Assembly (NCBI GenBank): GCA_030019485.1
Contig: JASEEW010000014.1
Span: 1-16,725 of the forward strand
From: Thermoplasmatales archaeon
GTDB lineage: Archaea > Thermoplasmatota > JASEFT01 > JAUWIS01
Direction: 5' to 3'
DNA length: 16,725 nucleotides
This document shows, one piece after another, positions 6,436 to 12,767 of this stretch; the first letter of the stretch is position 1, and every line of letters starts with the position of its first letter. Below the pieces are notes generated by a model. That model saw nothing but the letters and a program-made list of their open reading frames with translations, searched no databases and was not told the DNA's origin. A program made the translations under genes and the position numbers.

Positions 6436-6636
6436 GATGGTTCTGCGATAAGTGGTGCGCTTGCAACATACAAGGCTGGAATGATTGTGTACAATGTAGG
6501 TATGCTGATTCTGGTTTTGATACTGTTTGCAGCAGCACTTCTCGGAAAAGAATTCACAGAATACATGCGTCTTGGAATGTTTGTTGCAGCAGGGCTTATA
6601 CTTGGATTCAATCTCTGGGGATATTCCTCGTTCTAA
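6436..6636 (+). pseudogene. Decayed 3' fragment of a paralogue of the 3982 membrane protein
   Basis: Directly after the UAA of the preceding gene, and in the same frame, 66 codons are open to a TAA at 6634-6636. They encode ISGALATYKAGMIVYNVGML and two hydrophobic helices. This aligns with residues about 79-140 of the protein at 3982 (EGAMSLYKAGTIVLDIGAL), including the spacing to a charged loop (GKEFTEYM versus SNEIDVKL). The N-terminal Gln/Pro region and first helix are missing and no ribosome site is present. The first ATG is internal, at 6481. It is most likely the remnant of a second copy cut by the zinc-ribbon gene's arrival. Confidence 0.65.
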
Positions 6637-6657
6637 AAACTTGGATGCCTTAAACCC

Positions 6658-6676
6658 CTCTTCTTTTTTTCTTTTT
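6658..6676 (+). terminator. Oligo-T terminator of the plus-strand operon
   Basis: CTCTT followed by runs of seven and five T (6664-6670, 6672-6676) lies just after the last plus-strand coding remnant and just before the convergent radA stop codon. Such T-tracts end transcription in archaea without needing a hairpin. Confidence 0.6.
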
Positions 6677-6681
6677 AAGGT

Positions 6682-7635
6682 TTATGCGTCTCTCACTCCA
6701 TCTTCGCACAGCAGAATAACAACCTCGCCCTCAGGCAGATGCGGTGAATCAATCAGACGTGCAATCCTCTTGCTTCCCTTGCTTTTCCTGAGATATATTC
6801 TGAATGTTGCAGTATGACCAACAATATGCCCCCCGATAGGTTTTGTAGGGTCACCGAACATTAGTGCAGGGTTTGCCTGAACCTGGTTTGTAGCAACCAC
6901 AACAGCATTGTTTAGGTAAGCAAACCGCAGCAAATCATGCATGTGCTTATTAATCTTCTGCTGCCTGTTAGCAAGTGCCCCTCTGCCAACATATTCAGCC
7001 CTGAAATGCGCTGTCAGGGAGTCAACCACAAGCAGCCTTACCGGATGCTCCTTTGCAACCTCAGATGCTTTCTCAGCAAGCAGCATCTGATGATGGGAAT
7101 TGTATGCCCTTCCAACCCTGATTTTTTTAAGCGCCTCATCAGGATCCATGCCCAATGCCTTTGCCATCTGCACAATCCTCTCAGGCCTGAAGGTGTTTTC
7201 TGTGTCAATCATTACTGCCTCGCCTTCCAGTCCGCCTTTGTCTTTCGGTAACTGTACACTTACAGCCAGCTGATGCGCGAGCTGCGTCTTCCCTGAGCCG
7301 AACTCACCAAACAGCTCAGTGATTCCCTGGGTTTCAAAACCACCACCCATTAACTCATTTAAAACAGGTGCGCCTGTTGTGACTTTTCCTACCTCTTTCC
7401 TTCTTTCCATTACTATGTCGCCTGTTTCAAAACCGCCAACATCAACCTCCTTTCTCGCAGCAGTAATGATTTTTACAGCAGTTCCTTCACTGATACCCTC
7501 TATTTCTGCAAGCTCGGCAGGTGATGCAACAGCTATTGCCATCAAATCAGAATAACCTAGCTCTCTCAGCCTCTCCGCGGTCGTCCCGCCTACACCAGGC
7601 AGGTCCTCAATAGATTTTTCCTTTTTTTCCTTCAT
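6682..7635 (-). CDS. radA: DNA repair and recombination protein RadA
   Basis: This archaeal RecA/Rad51 homologue forms ATP-dependent filaments on single-stranded DNA and carries out strand exchange in homologous recombination. The 317-residue protein has an N-terminal helix-hairpin-helix domain (LPGVGGTTAERLRELGY, about 12-28, and EIEGISEGTA), the polymerisation motif FETG at 69-72, Walker A GEFGSGKT at 110-117, Walker B LLVVDSLTAHF at 201-211, and the L2 and ATP-cap region GGHIVGHTATFRI (about 268-280). There is no intein. I chose the ATG at 7635: it has a GGTGG ribosome site 6 nt upstream, and the nine-codon upstream extension to 7662 would cover that site. Length is normal for the family. 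Confidence 0.95.
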   Translation of the reverse strand: MKEKKEKSIEDLPGVGGTTAERLRELGYSDLMAIAVASPAELAEIEGISEGTAVKIITAARKEVDVGGFETGDIVMERRKEVGKVTTGAPVLNELMGGGFETQGITELFGEFGSGKTQLAHQLAVSVQLPKDKGGLEGEAVMIDTENTFRPERIVQMAKALGMDPDEALKKIRVGRAYNSHHQMLLAEKASEVAKEHPVRLLVVDSLTAHFRAEYVGRGALANRQQKINKHMHDLLRFAYLNNAVVVATNQVQANPALMFGDPTKPIGGHIVGHTATFRIYLRKSKGSKRIARLIDSPHLPEGEVVILLCEDGVRDA

Positions 7636-7668
7636 CTTTGCCACCAAGGGGGGAAAACACAATATGAA

Positions 7669-7677
7669 TTATTAAAC
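7669..7677 (-). promoter_or_regulatory. Candidate TATA box of radA
   Basis: GTTTAATAA on the minus strand lies centred about 38 nt before the radA ATG. This predicts a start near 7647 and a leader of about 12 nt that holds the GGTGG site. It suggests that radA can be transcribed apart from the RAM-domain gene upstream. Confidence 0.35.
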
Positions 7678-7712
7678 TTGTCTATGAAAAATAGTTATGT
7701 CGAATCCTGAAA

Positions 7713-7961
7713 TTATTTTTTATGTATCCGGAACAGAAAAACAGGCAGGGTTTCAGTATCCAAAATCCCTGGGATGGACCTGATTTTTTCGATAACAAAA
7801 TCCCAAACAGGGTTTACCTCATCAGTTTCAATCTTTGCAATAAGGTCATATTTGCCGAATAATGGCTGCAGCTCAACAACGCCGGATGTGTTTGATAGTT
7901 TATAATAAACGTCTTCTTCCATTGCCGGTTTGACCTTTATTAACACGAACCCGGTCTGCAT
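7713..7961 (-). CDS. Stand-alone Lrp/AsnC ligand-binding (RAM) domain protein
   Basis: The 82-residue protein is a lone RAM domain, the effector-binding half of Lrp/AsnC regulators. The order is typical: a first strand FVLIKVKPAMEEDVYYKLS (5-23), then VVELQPLFGKYDLIAKIETD (28-47) with the family's GxYD turn at 36-39, a helix VWDFVIEKIRSIPGI (52-66), and a last strand DTETLPVFLF. There is no DNA-binding helix-turn-helix, so it probably forms dimers or octamers that sense a small ligand or join full-length Lrp proteins. It sits upstream of radA on the same strand with a 77-bp gap. The ATG has no clear ribosome site, so the mRNA may be leaderless. Confidence 0.85.
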   Translation of the reverse strand: MQTGFVLIKVKPAMEEDVYYKLSNTSGVVELQPLFGKYDLIAKIETDEVNPVWDFVIEKIRSIPGILDTETLPVFLFRIHKK

Positions 7962-8027
7962 GGTTTAATACATGGTTGTTCCCTGTACTTAACAGTTCCC
8001 ATACTTCATCGTGAAATGTCTGCTATA

Positions 8028-8064
8028 GTTAACATTTATATTGTTTGAAGAATATTAGGAAAAT
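8028..8064 (+). promoter_or_regulatory. Promoter of the duplicated-domain gene
   Basis: TTTATATT (8035-8042), preceded by GTTAAC, is a good TATA box. Transcription would start at about 8064, at or just before the ATG at 8065. TTAGGA (8054-8059) is a possible ribosome site if the start lies further upstream. The 103-bp gap is shared with the divergent RAM-domain gene. Confidence 0.45.
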
Positions 8065-8499
8065 ATGCCTGATTACTGTCTGATTGCAGGTACTGGCAGG
8101 GATGCAAAAATGAGGCTGCGCCAGTACTGCAGGAGAGAACCAGCGAGGGGGAAAACTATTTGTTTTGGCACCTATATCATAAGATGGGATGAAAAAACCC
8201 AGAAATACATAACCAACCAGGTTAACAGAGGGGATGTTCTAATATATTACATAACACCCCTTACCAAACTGATGATGAAAAAACTGGGACCAGAGACCTG
8301 CATACTCATAGCACCGGAGGCACGTACATCAAAGGAGAGGACTAGGAAATGGGTGCTGAGGAATAAGAATGGGGTGGTAAGACATATCTGTTATGGAACA
8401 TACATGCTCAGATGCACAAAAAGGATCAGAAAATATGTTGAAAAACACGTGGGGAAAGAGGATGTGAGAACATATATGGTGAGGGAGATAGGAATATAA
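8065..8499 (+). CDS. Unknown basic protein made of two tandem copies of one domain
   Basis: The function is not recognised. The 144-residue protein is an internal duplication. Residues about 4-63 (YCLIAG..., ICFGTYIIRWDEKTQKYI, RGDVLIYYI) align with about 78-138 (TCILIAP..., ICYGTYMLRCTKRIRKYV, KEDVRTYMV) with one gap. Conserved positions include a Cys-x-x-Ile-Ala start, an Arg/Lys-rich helix and ICxGTYxxR. It is rich in basic residues and has six cysteines, so nucleic-acid binding is possible. Nothing ties it to a known family, although the GDVLIYYIT step is loosely like PUA/EVE-type folds. It ends 8 bp before the inverted-repeat array. Confidence 0.6.
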   Translation: MPDYCLIAGTGRDAKMRLRQYCRREPARGKTICFGTYIIRWDEKTQKYITNQVNRGDVLIYYITPLTKLMMKKLGPETCILIAPEARTSKERTRKWVLRNKNGVVRHICYGTYMLRCTKRIRKYVEKHVGKEDVRTYMVREIGI

Positions 8500-8507
8500 G
8501 AAAAATA

Positions 8508-8649
8508 TGTAGCGGTTGTAGCGGGAATAGCTACAAATTGTAGCGGTAACGCTACAGGGAAATAAGGGTAGAATGGAGGGGGACGTAGCGCTTTCTCATT
8601 CGCTACATCAAAAGGAAGGAAGAACTGTAGCGGAAGGGGGAGCGCTACA
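8508..8649. repeat. Array of nine TGTAGCG heptamers forming four inverted repeats
   Basis: Forward copies start at 8508, 8517, 8539, 8584 (first base changed to C) and 8626. Inverted copies lie at 8530-8536, 8550-8556, 8601-8606 and 8643-8649. They pair as TTGTAGC/GCTACAA (8516-8522 with 8530-8536), TGTAGCG/CGCTACA (8539-8545 with 8550-8556, GTAA loop), GTAGCG/CGCTAC (8585-8590 with 8601-8606) and TGTAGCG/CGCTACA (8626-8632 with 8643-8649). Loops are 4-10 nt and unrelated in sequence. The array ends 12 nt before the AAA+ ATPase start codon. It could be an operator cluster, a 5' UTR structure or an origin-like protein-binding site. Confidence 0.85.
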
Positions 8650-8661
8650 CGACAGGTTTAA

Positions 8662-9624
8662 ATGCTGAAAAGTATATTCCCAAATATGCTAGAGAAACAT
8701 GGATGGAATCAAAACCCGTTTAACCCAAATCTTCCAGAGCCTGATTTTCTGATATACAGGAGGCAGACAGAAGAAATTTTTGAGAAAATCAGGGAGAACA
8801 GGATTTTATGGATTTGCGCGCCCATGGGCAGTGGAAAAACAACAATACTAAAATACATAGTAAAACACAGTCCTGCCTATAATTTGAAAACCCTGTACTG
8901 GCACTGCGGATACAACCCTGAGCTTGAGGATTTTAAAATCAGATGCAAACGCCTGCACAGTTTTTTTGATGTCTTAAAACGCAAAATAAGGGTTATACTG
9001 ATTGATGAGGCGAACTACATAACAGACAGATGGTTTTTCAGGTATCTTGTAGGGCTGCTTGATGATGAAAGGATTCATCCATCAGTAGTTTTTGCATCAG
9101 TTACACCGCCGCCTTCTGATCTTATGTTTGAGACTTTCAAGGACAGGCATGTTGAGAACATAACCATTGGTCCTGCCTCAGAGGACGAGATTATGAGCAT
9201 GATTGAAGGAAGAATTAAAAAGGCAGGGGGTAAAGGAATTGAGCCTTTTGATGAGGAAAACCTGAGGGAAATTATTAGAAAATGTGAAACACCAAGAATG
9301 CTGCTTGAAAGATTAATGATGCTTGCCTCTGGTAAAGAAACAGAAGAAAAAGCAGGGGTTGAAAAAAGCTCTCTGGATTTAGAAAAACTGTCGGAGCAGC
9401 AGAAAAGAATTGTGGAAATTCTCTCTGTTCACCCTATGTCCGCACCAGAAATTGCAAAAACACTTTCCACAAGTCAGTCAGGTGTGAGAGGGCAGCTGAA
9501 CAGACTGGGCTCCATGGGGTTTCTCAGAGATAAAGGGTACAGGATGCCTGTTGTTGAAAAAAGGGGGGGTGTGTGGCATATCCATCCTGAATTCAGGGTT
9601 GCATCTGCAAAGGCAAAACAGTAA
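8662..9624 (+). CDS. ORC/Cdc6-like AAA+ ATPase with C-terminal winged helix
   Basis: This is a predicted DNA-binding ATPase of 320 residues. An N-terminal NPFNPNLPEPDFLIYRRQTE segment (18-37) resembles the box before the P-loop in Orc1/Cdc6 and ExeA-type ATPases. Walker A is APMGSGKTT (53-61), Walker B VILIDEANYI (111-120), a sensor 1-like strand VVFASVTPP (142-150), and a sensor 2-like CETPRMLLERL (208-218). The C-terminal 75 residues form a winged helix (LSEQQKRIVEILSVHP, APEIAKTLSTSQSGVRGQLN). The order AAA+ plus winged helix fits initiator proteins, but similarity is general and it could be a regulator. AGGT (8654-8657) is the ribosome site. The gene couples to the HerA-like gene with a 2-bp gap and sits directly behind the inverted-repeat array. 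Confidence 0.65.
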   Translation: MLKSIFPNMLEKHGWNQNPFNPNLPEPDFLIYRRQTEEIFEKIRENRILWICAPMGSGKTTILKYIVKHSPAYNLKTLYWHCGYNPELEDFKIRCKRLHSFFDVLKRKIRVILIDEANYITDRWFFRYLVGLLDDERIHPSVVFASVTPPPSDLMFETFKDRHVENITIGPASEDEIMSMIEGRIKKAGGKGIEPFDEENLREIIRKCETPRMLLERLMMLASGKETEEKAGVEKSSLDLEKLSEQQKRIVEILSVHPMSAPEIAKTLSTSQSGVRGQLNRLGSMGFLRDKGYRMPVVEKRGGVWHIHPEFRVASAKAKQ

Positions 9625-9626
9625 TA

Positions 9627-11228
9627 ATGTATAACACCTATGTCCCCATTATGGGACAGACCGGCATAATATATGGCACTGCAGGGACAGTGGATTTCAA
9701 ATTTGCAGTTTCTGGGGAGGTGAAAAGAAACAGTTATGTTCAGACAGAACACCCTGAAGGAAAAGTTCTTTCGCTTGTTACGGATGTCCACAGATACTCT
9801 GACATAACATTTGATGATGCAAAAAAAATATCATCAGGCATACCAGTAAGAAAGGAAAGCAAACTGTCTGCCACAGCATCTGTTATTGGTTACAGGGATG
9901 AGAGAAATGCTCTTCAGACACCAAGAACACCTTTTAAACCAGGAGAGCCTGTTTACACCGCGGATGAAAACCTGATTAAGGATATTTTAGGACTGATGAA
10001 TGAGGGACTGTATCTTGGACTGCTCAGATGGCACGATATCCCAGTCTGCCTGGACCCAAAGTCCATAGCAGAAAGGCATATCAGTGTTCTCGCAAAAACA
10101 GGGAGTGGAAAATCGTATCTTGTGGGTGTTCTCATTGAGGAGTTGATCAAGCATAAAGTGCCTGTTGTTGTTATTGACCCTCATGATGAGTATTCCTCGC
10201 TTGTTCACCCAAACCTCAGGGAGGAGGAAATCAAGCTGATGAAAAGATTTGGGATAAAACCAAAGGGTTATGCTGAAAATGTTGCTGTTTACTCACCTGA
10301 CCCAAAGCTCAACAAAAATTCAATACAGCTAAGCTTCAATGATGCAAACATGGATGCATGGCAGATAACTGAACTCACATCAATAAAAAGCCCTGTGCAT
10401 ATTGGGATACTGCGCAGGGTAATTAATGAATTGAGGGCTGGAAAAAAATATTACACGCTCAGAGACATAAGGAATGCGGCGGAGGATGACCCGAACACAT
10501 CAAAATGGGGGGTTGTGAACAAACTGGATTTTCTGCTCTCCACAAACCTGTTCTCAGGTCCTGGCATGGATATCGGGGATTTTGTTAAACCTGGACAGGC
10601 GACAATAATAAATTTACGCGGTGTGCCACCTGAGACCCAGGAGGTTGCGGTCACAATGATTGCAAGGAGCCTGTTTAATTTAAGAAAACTGAAAAAAATA
10701 CCAAAGGTTGTGCTTGTTGTTGAGGAGGCACATAACTTCTGCCCCCAGGAGGGCAGTGCAGGACCATCATCCATCCTCAAAACAATAGCTTCAGAGGGGA
10801 GAAAATTTGGTCTTGGACTGGGTGTTGTGAGCCAGAGGCCTGCGACTGTGGATAAGAATGTTTTAAGTCAGTGCGGGGTGCAAATCATATTAAAGGTCAC
10901 AAACCCGAACGATTTAAAGGCAATTACAGCATCGTTTGAGGGTTTAACATCATCTGCATCCGATGAGATACAAAGACTGCCTATTGGGGTTGCAATGGTT
11001 GTTGGTGGAAATATATCTATGCCGGTGCTTGTTAATGTGAGGGTTAGGGAAACAAAGCATGGCGGGGAAGAAATTCTGGAAATGGATGAAATTGCTGAAA
11101 AAGAGGAAGGGGAAAAGGAACCAGAGGAAGAAAAAAAGCAATTAGAAAAAGTTGAGGAGAAACCTCCGAAGGAAGAGAAAAAAAAGAAAGGGTTCTTTGC
11201 CAGATATTTTGAGGAAAAAACAGATTAA
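9627..11228 (+). CDS. herA: HerA-like bipolar DNA-translocating ATPase
   Basis: HerA forms hexameric rings that pump double-stranded DNA and normally works with the NurA nuclease and Mre11-Rad50 in end resection. In this 533-residue protein the N-terminal HAS beta-barrel covers about 9-95 and Walker A is AKTGSGKS (156-163). The strand VVVIDPHDEYSS (180-191) matches the DPHGEY motif of the family. Walker B is VVLVVEEAH (361-369), and VSQRP (401-405) supplies the arginine-finger region. After about residue 476 comes a highly charged Glu/Lys tail ending GFFARYFEEKTD, not part of the core. It follows the AAA+ gene by 2 bp. No nurA, mre11 or rad50 is in the window, so it may be a HerA paralogue with another partner. 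Confidence 0.82.
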   Translation: MYNTYVPIMGQTGIIYGTAGTVDFKFAVSGEVKRNSYVQTEHPEGKVLSLVTDVHRYSDITFDDAKKISSGIPVRKESKLSATASVIGYRDERNALQTPRTPFKPGEPVYTADENLIKDILGLMNEGLYLGLLRWHDIPVCLDPKSIAERHISVLAKTGSGKSYLVGVLIEELIKHKVPVVVIDPHDEYSSLVHPNLREEEIKLMKRFGIKPKGYAENVAVYSPDPKLNKNSIQLSFNDANMDAWQITELTSIKSPVHIGILRRVINELRAGKKYYTLRDIRNAAEDDPNTSKWGVVNKLDFLLSTNLFSGPGMDIGDFVKPGQATIINLRGVPPETQEVAVTMIARSLFNLRKLKKIPKVVLVVEEAHNFCPQEGSAGPSSILKTIASEGRKFGLGLGVVSQRPATVDKNVLSQCGVQIILKVTNPNDLKAITASFEGLTSSASDEIQRLPIGVAMVVGGNISMPVLVNVRVRETKHGGEEILEMDEIAEKEEGEKEPEEEKKQLEKVEEKPPKEEKKKKGFFARYFEEKTD

Positions 11229-11259
11229 TTTATATAACAAAAAAGAGATATGGATATTT
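11229..11259 (+). promoter_or_regulatory. Internal promoter setting a leaderless GTG start
   Basis: TTTATATAAC (11229-11238) begins right after the stop codon of the HerA-like gene and is a near-consensus archaeal TATA box. Its centre is about 26 nt before the GTG at 11260, which predicts transcription starting at that codon. This favours the GTG over the upstream in-frame TTG at 11152. Confidence 0.55.
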
Positions 11260-11964
11260 GTGAAGGGAATAAAAACATATGTTGAGGGGTTTGATAAAAT
11301 TGTTGATGAGGGCATGCCCGCAGGAAGTGTTATTCTCATTACAGGCACATCCGGCAGCATGAAATCATCATTTGCATACTACATACTGTATAAAAATGCG
11401 TTAAAAGGAAAAAAAGGGGTGTATGTGGCATTGCAGCAGAATGAAAAAAACATTAACCAGCAGATGGAAAACTTTGGCTGGAAAACGGAAAATGTGAAGG
11501 GGGACCTGTACATTCTTGACAGATACAAACTACAGGAGGGGATTGAAATGCTCTATAAGAAAACATTCATGGATATCTTGCTTGAGCATCTGCTCCTTCT
11601 GAAACAGGATTTTAACTACGAACTGGTAGCTGTTGACTGTCTCTCTGCCATGGAAACAATATCAGAGCCCAGAAAACCAAGAGTTGAAATGTTTAAATTT
11701 TTTGAGTGGTTGAGAAAACTTGGAACAACCTCATTCCTTATATCAGAAATGTCCCAGGATTCAAAAGCCTACAGCAGATATGATGAAGAGTCACTTGCAG
11801 ATGGCATCATACACCTGAAAATGGAGCAAATAGGTGATGTGAAAATTCAGAGAAGAATAAGATGCGTGAAAATGAGAACATCAAAACATTCTCCTGACTG
11901 GTACACATTACTTTTCGGTGATGGAAAATTCAGGGTCGCAGAGGTTATCAGCGAGGCAAGATAA
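11260..11964 (+). CDS. KaiC/RAD55-like RecA-superfamily ATPase
   Basis: The protein has 234 residues from the GTG. It is a single RecA-fold domain of the archaeal KaiC/RAD55/GvpD-like type. Features are GFDKIVDEGMPAGSVILITG (10-29), the typical lead into the P-loop; a P-loop GTSGSMKS (29-36) with Met in place of the usual Gly before Lys; Walker B ELVAVDCLSAM (121-131); SLADGIIHL (178-186), as in KaiC (LADG-I-L); and RRIRCVKMRTSKHSPDWYTL (198-217). There is no circadian or second domain. Such proteins are used as regulators or signal ATPases in archaea, and the substrate is unknown. It follows the HerA-like gene but has its own promoter. The longer form from the TTG at 11152 would overlap herA by 77 bp with a Lys/Arg-rich, unlikely N-terminus. 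Confidence 0.75.
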   Translation: MKGIKTYVEGFDKIVDEGMPAGSVILITGTSGSMKSSFAYYILYKNALKGKKGVYVALQQNEKNINQQMENFGWKTENVKGDLYILDRYKLQEGIEMLYKKTFMDILLEHLLLLKQDFNYELVAVDCLSAMETISEPRKPRVEMFKFFEWLRKLGTTSFLISEMSQDSKAYSRYDEESLADGIIHLKMEQIGDVKIQRRIRCVKMRTSKHSPDWYTLLFGDGKFRVAEVISEAR

Positions 11965-11967
11965 CTT

Positions 11968-11987
11968 ATACATGGTTGGATATGTAT
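11968..11987. terminator. Small inverted repeat between convergent genes
   Basis: ATACAT (11968-11973) pairs with ATGTAT (11982-11987) across an 8-nt loop in the 29-bp gap between two convergent genes. It may act as a terminator for both strands, but the stem is short and has no strong T-tract. Confidence 0.25.
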
Positions 11988-11993
11988 GTAAAA

Positions 11994-12758
11994 TTACCAC
12001 AGAAACAAAATCATTAGTATTATTATGATCAAGCCTGAAGCAATCCCAACACCAAGGGTACGAGCCTTGCTGACAAGAGCATACCATGGCACCTCTTCCT
12101 CCCTCAACTGTTTATGTTTCCATGCATACCAACAGGTGAAGGATATCAACATTATGAGAAAGCAGATATACATTGCTTCCAACTCAGAAACACTTATTAC
12201 CCTAAACGGTACACGCATTTGCAATAACCAAAAAATAGCATTTAGGATACCCATACATAGCCCTATAAATATGGATTCCATTATATCAAGTCTCTGCACA
12301 AACATACAGGTTGCAAGAAAGGAAAGGAAAACAAGGAACAATGCAAAAAGTAAAAAAAGAGACGACAAACGACCAACTATTATATGCGTCACTATCCCAA
12401 TATCAATAAATGCGCCACACATTGTCACAAAAACAGAAACAACAAGGGTTGCGGCTATAAAAAGAGGTGTTGAGTTACTGAACAGCATCTTGCAGTTCTT
12501 TCTAAAGCTGAGCAGAGCTGCTAAAAGCAGTAAATAGATTACAGTGTTTATTGGGAGGTTAACAAAAAACAGGTATACAAATGCAGACACAAAACCGAGA
12601 TATGGTTGTGGCACAGAGGATATTCCATCTGCGGATGCAGTGCCTGCTAATGCAACCATGCATCCTAGCGTTGCCATCACGCCTATAACGAATTTTTTAA
12701 ACACAAGTAATATATTACTACCTTCTTTCTTAAAAGGTTTGCTGTTCATTTTGACCAT
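11994..12758 (-). CDS. Unrecognised polytopic membrane protein with signal peptide
   Basis: The 254-residue protein begins with a basic stretch and a hydrophobic segment (22-38) ending ALAGTASADG, a likely signal peptidase site after residue 43. Hydrophobic segments follow near 54-84, 97-118, 122-153, 163-180, 196-214 and 234-253, giving about six transmembrane helices. A conserved-looking loop EEEVPWYALVSKARTLG (220-236) precedes the last helix. The ATG is preceded by AAGGA with an 8-nt gap, 9 bp after the stop of the BNR protein gene, so it is the last gene of the surface-protein operon. The family is not recognised. It could be a membrane partner of the two exported proteins upstream. Confidence 0.65.
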   Translation of the reverse strand: MVKMNSKPFKKEGSNILLVFKKFVIGVMATLGCMVALAGTASADGISSVPQPYLGFVSAFVYLFFVNLPINTVIYLLLLAALLSFRKNCKMLFSNSTPLFIAATLVVSVFVTMCGAFIDIGIVTHIIVGRLSSLFLLFALFLVFLSFLATCMFVQRLDIMESIFIGLCMGILNAIFWLLQMRVPFRVISVSELEAMYICFLIMLISFTCWYAWKHKQLREEEVPWYALVSKARTLGVGIASGLIIIILMILFLW

Positions 12759-12767
12759 AATTTTTCC

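Noticed and set aside
6682..7635. Intein in radA
   Set aside because: Walker A, Walker B and the L2 region follow one another without insertion, and the length is normal.
7636..7662. Nine-codon N-terminal extension of RadA
   Set aside because: The extension covers the GGTGG ribosome site of the ATG at 7635, and the family normally starts close to the helix-hairpin-helix domain.
8500..8660. CRISPR array or tRNA in the repeat-rich gap
   Set aside because: The repeat units are 7 bp and alternate in direction, with 1-28 bp between them; there are no 25-37 bp direct repeats with unique spacers. No cloverleaf with acceptor and T-arm could be drawn.
11152..11259. Longer N-terminus of the KaiC-like protein from a TTG
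   Set aside because: It lies within herA, reads as Lys/Arg-rich shifted sequence of the HerA tail, and a TATA box is positioned for the later GTG.
12025..12537. Plus-strand open frames antisense to the surface operon
   Set aside because: They are mirror frames of hydrophobic and beta-repeat genes with matching family features on the minus strand; no ribosome sites or recognisable domains were seen.
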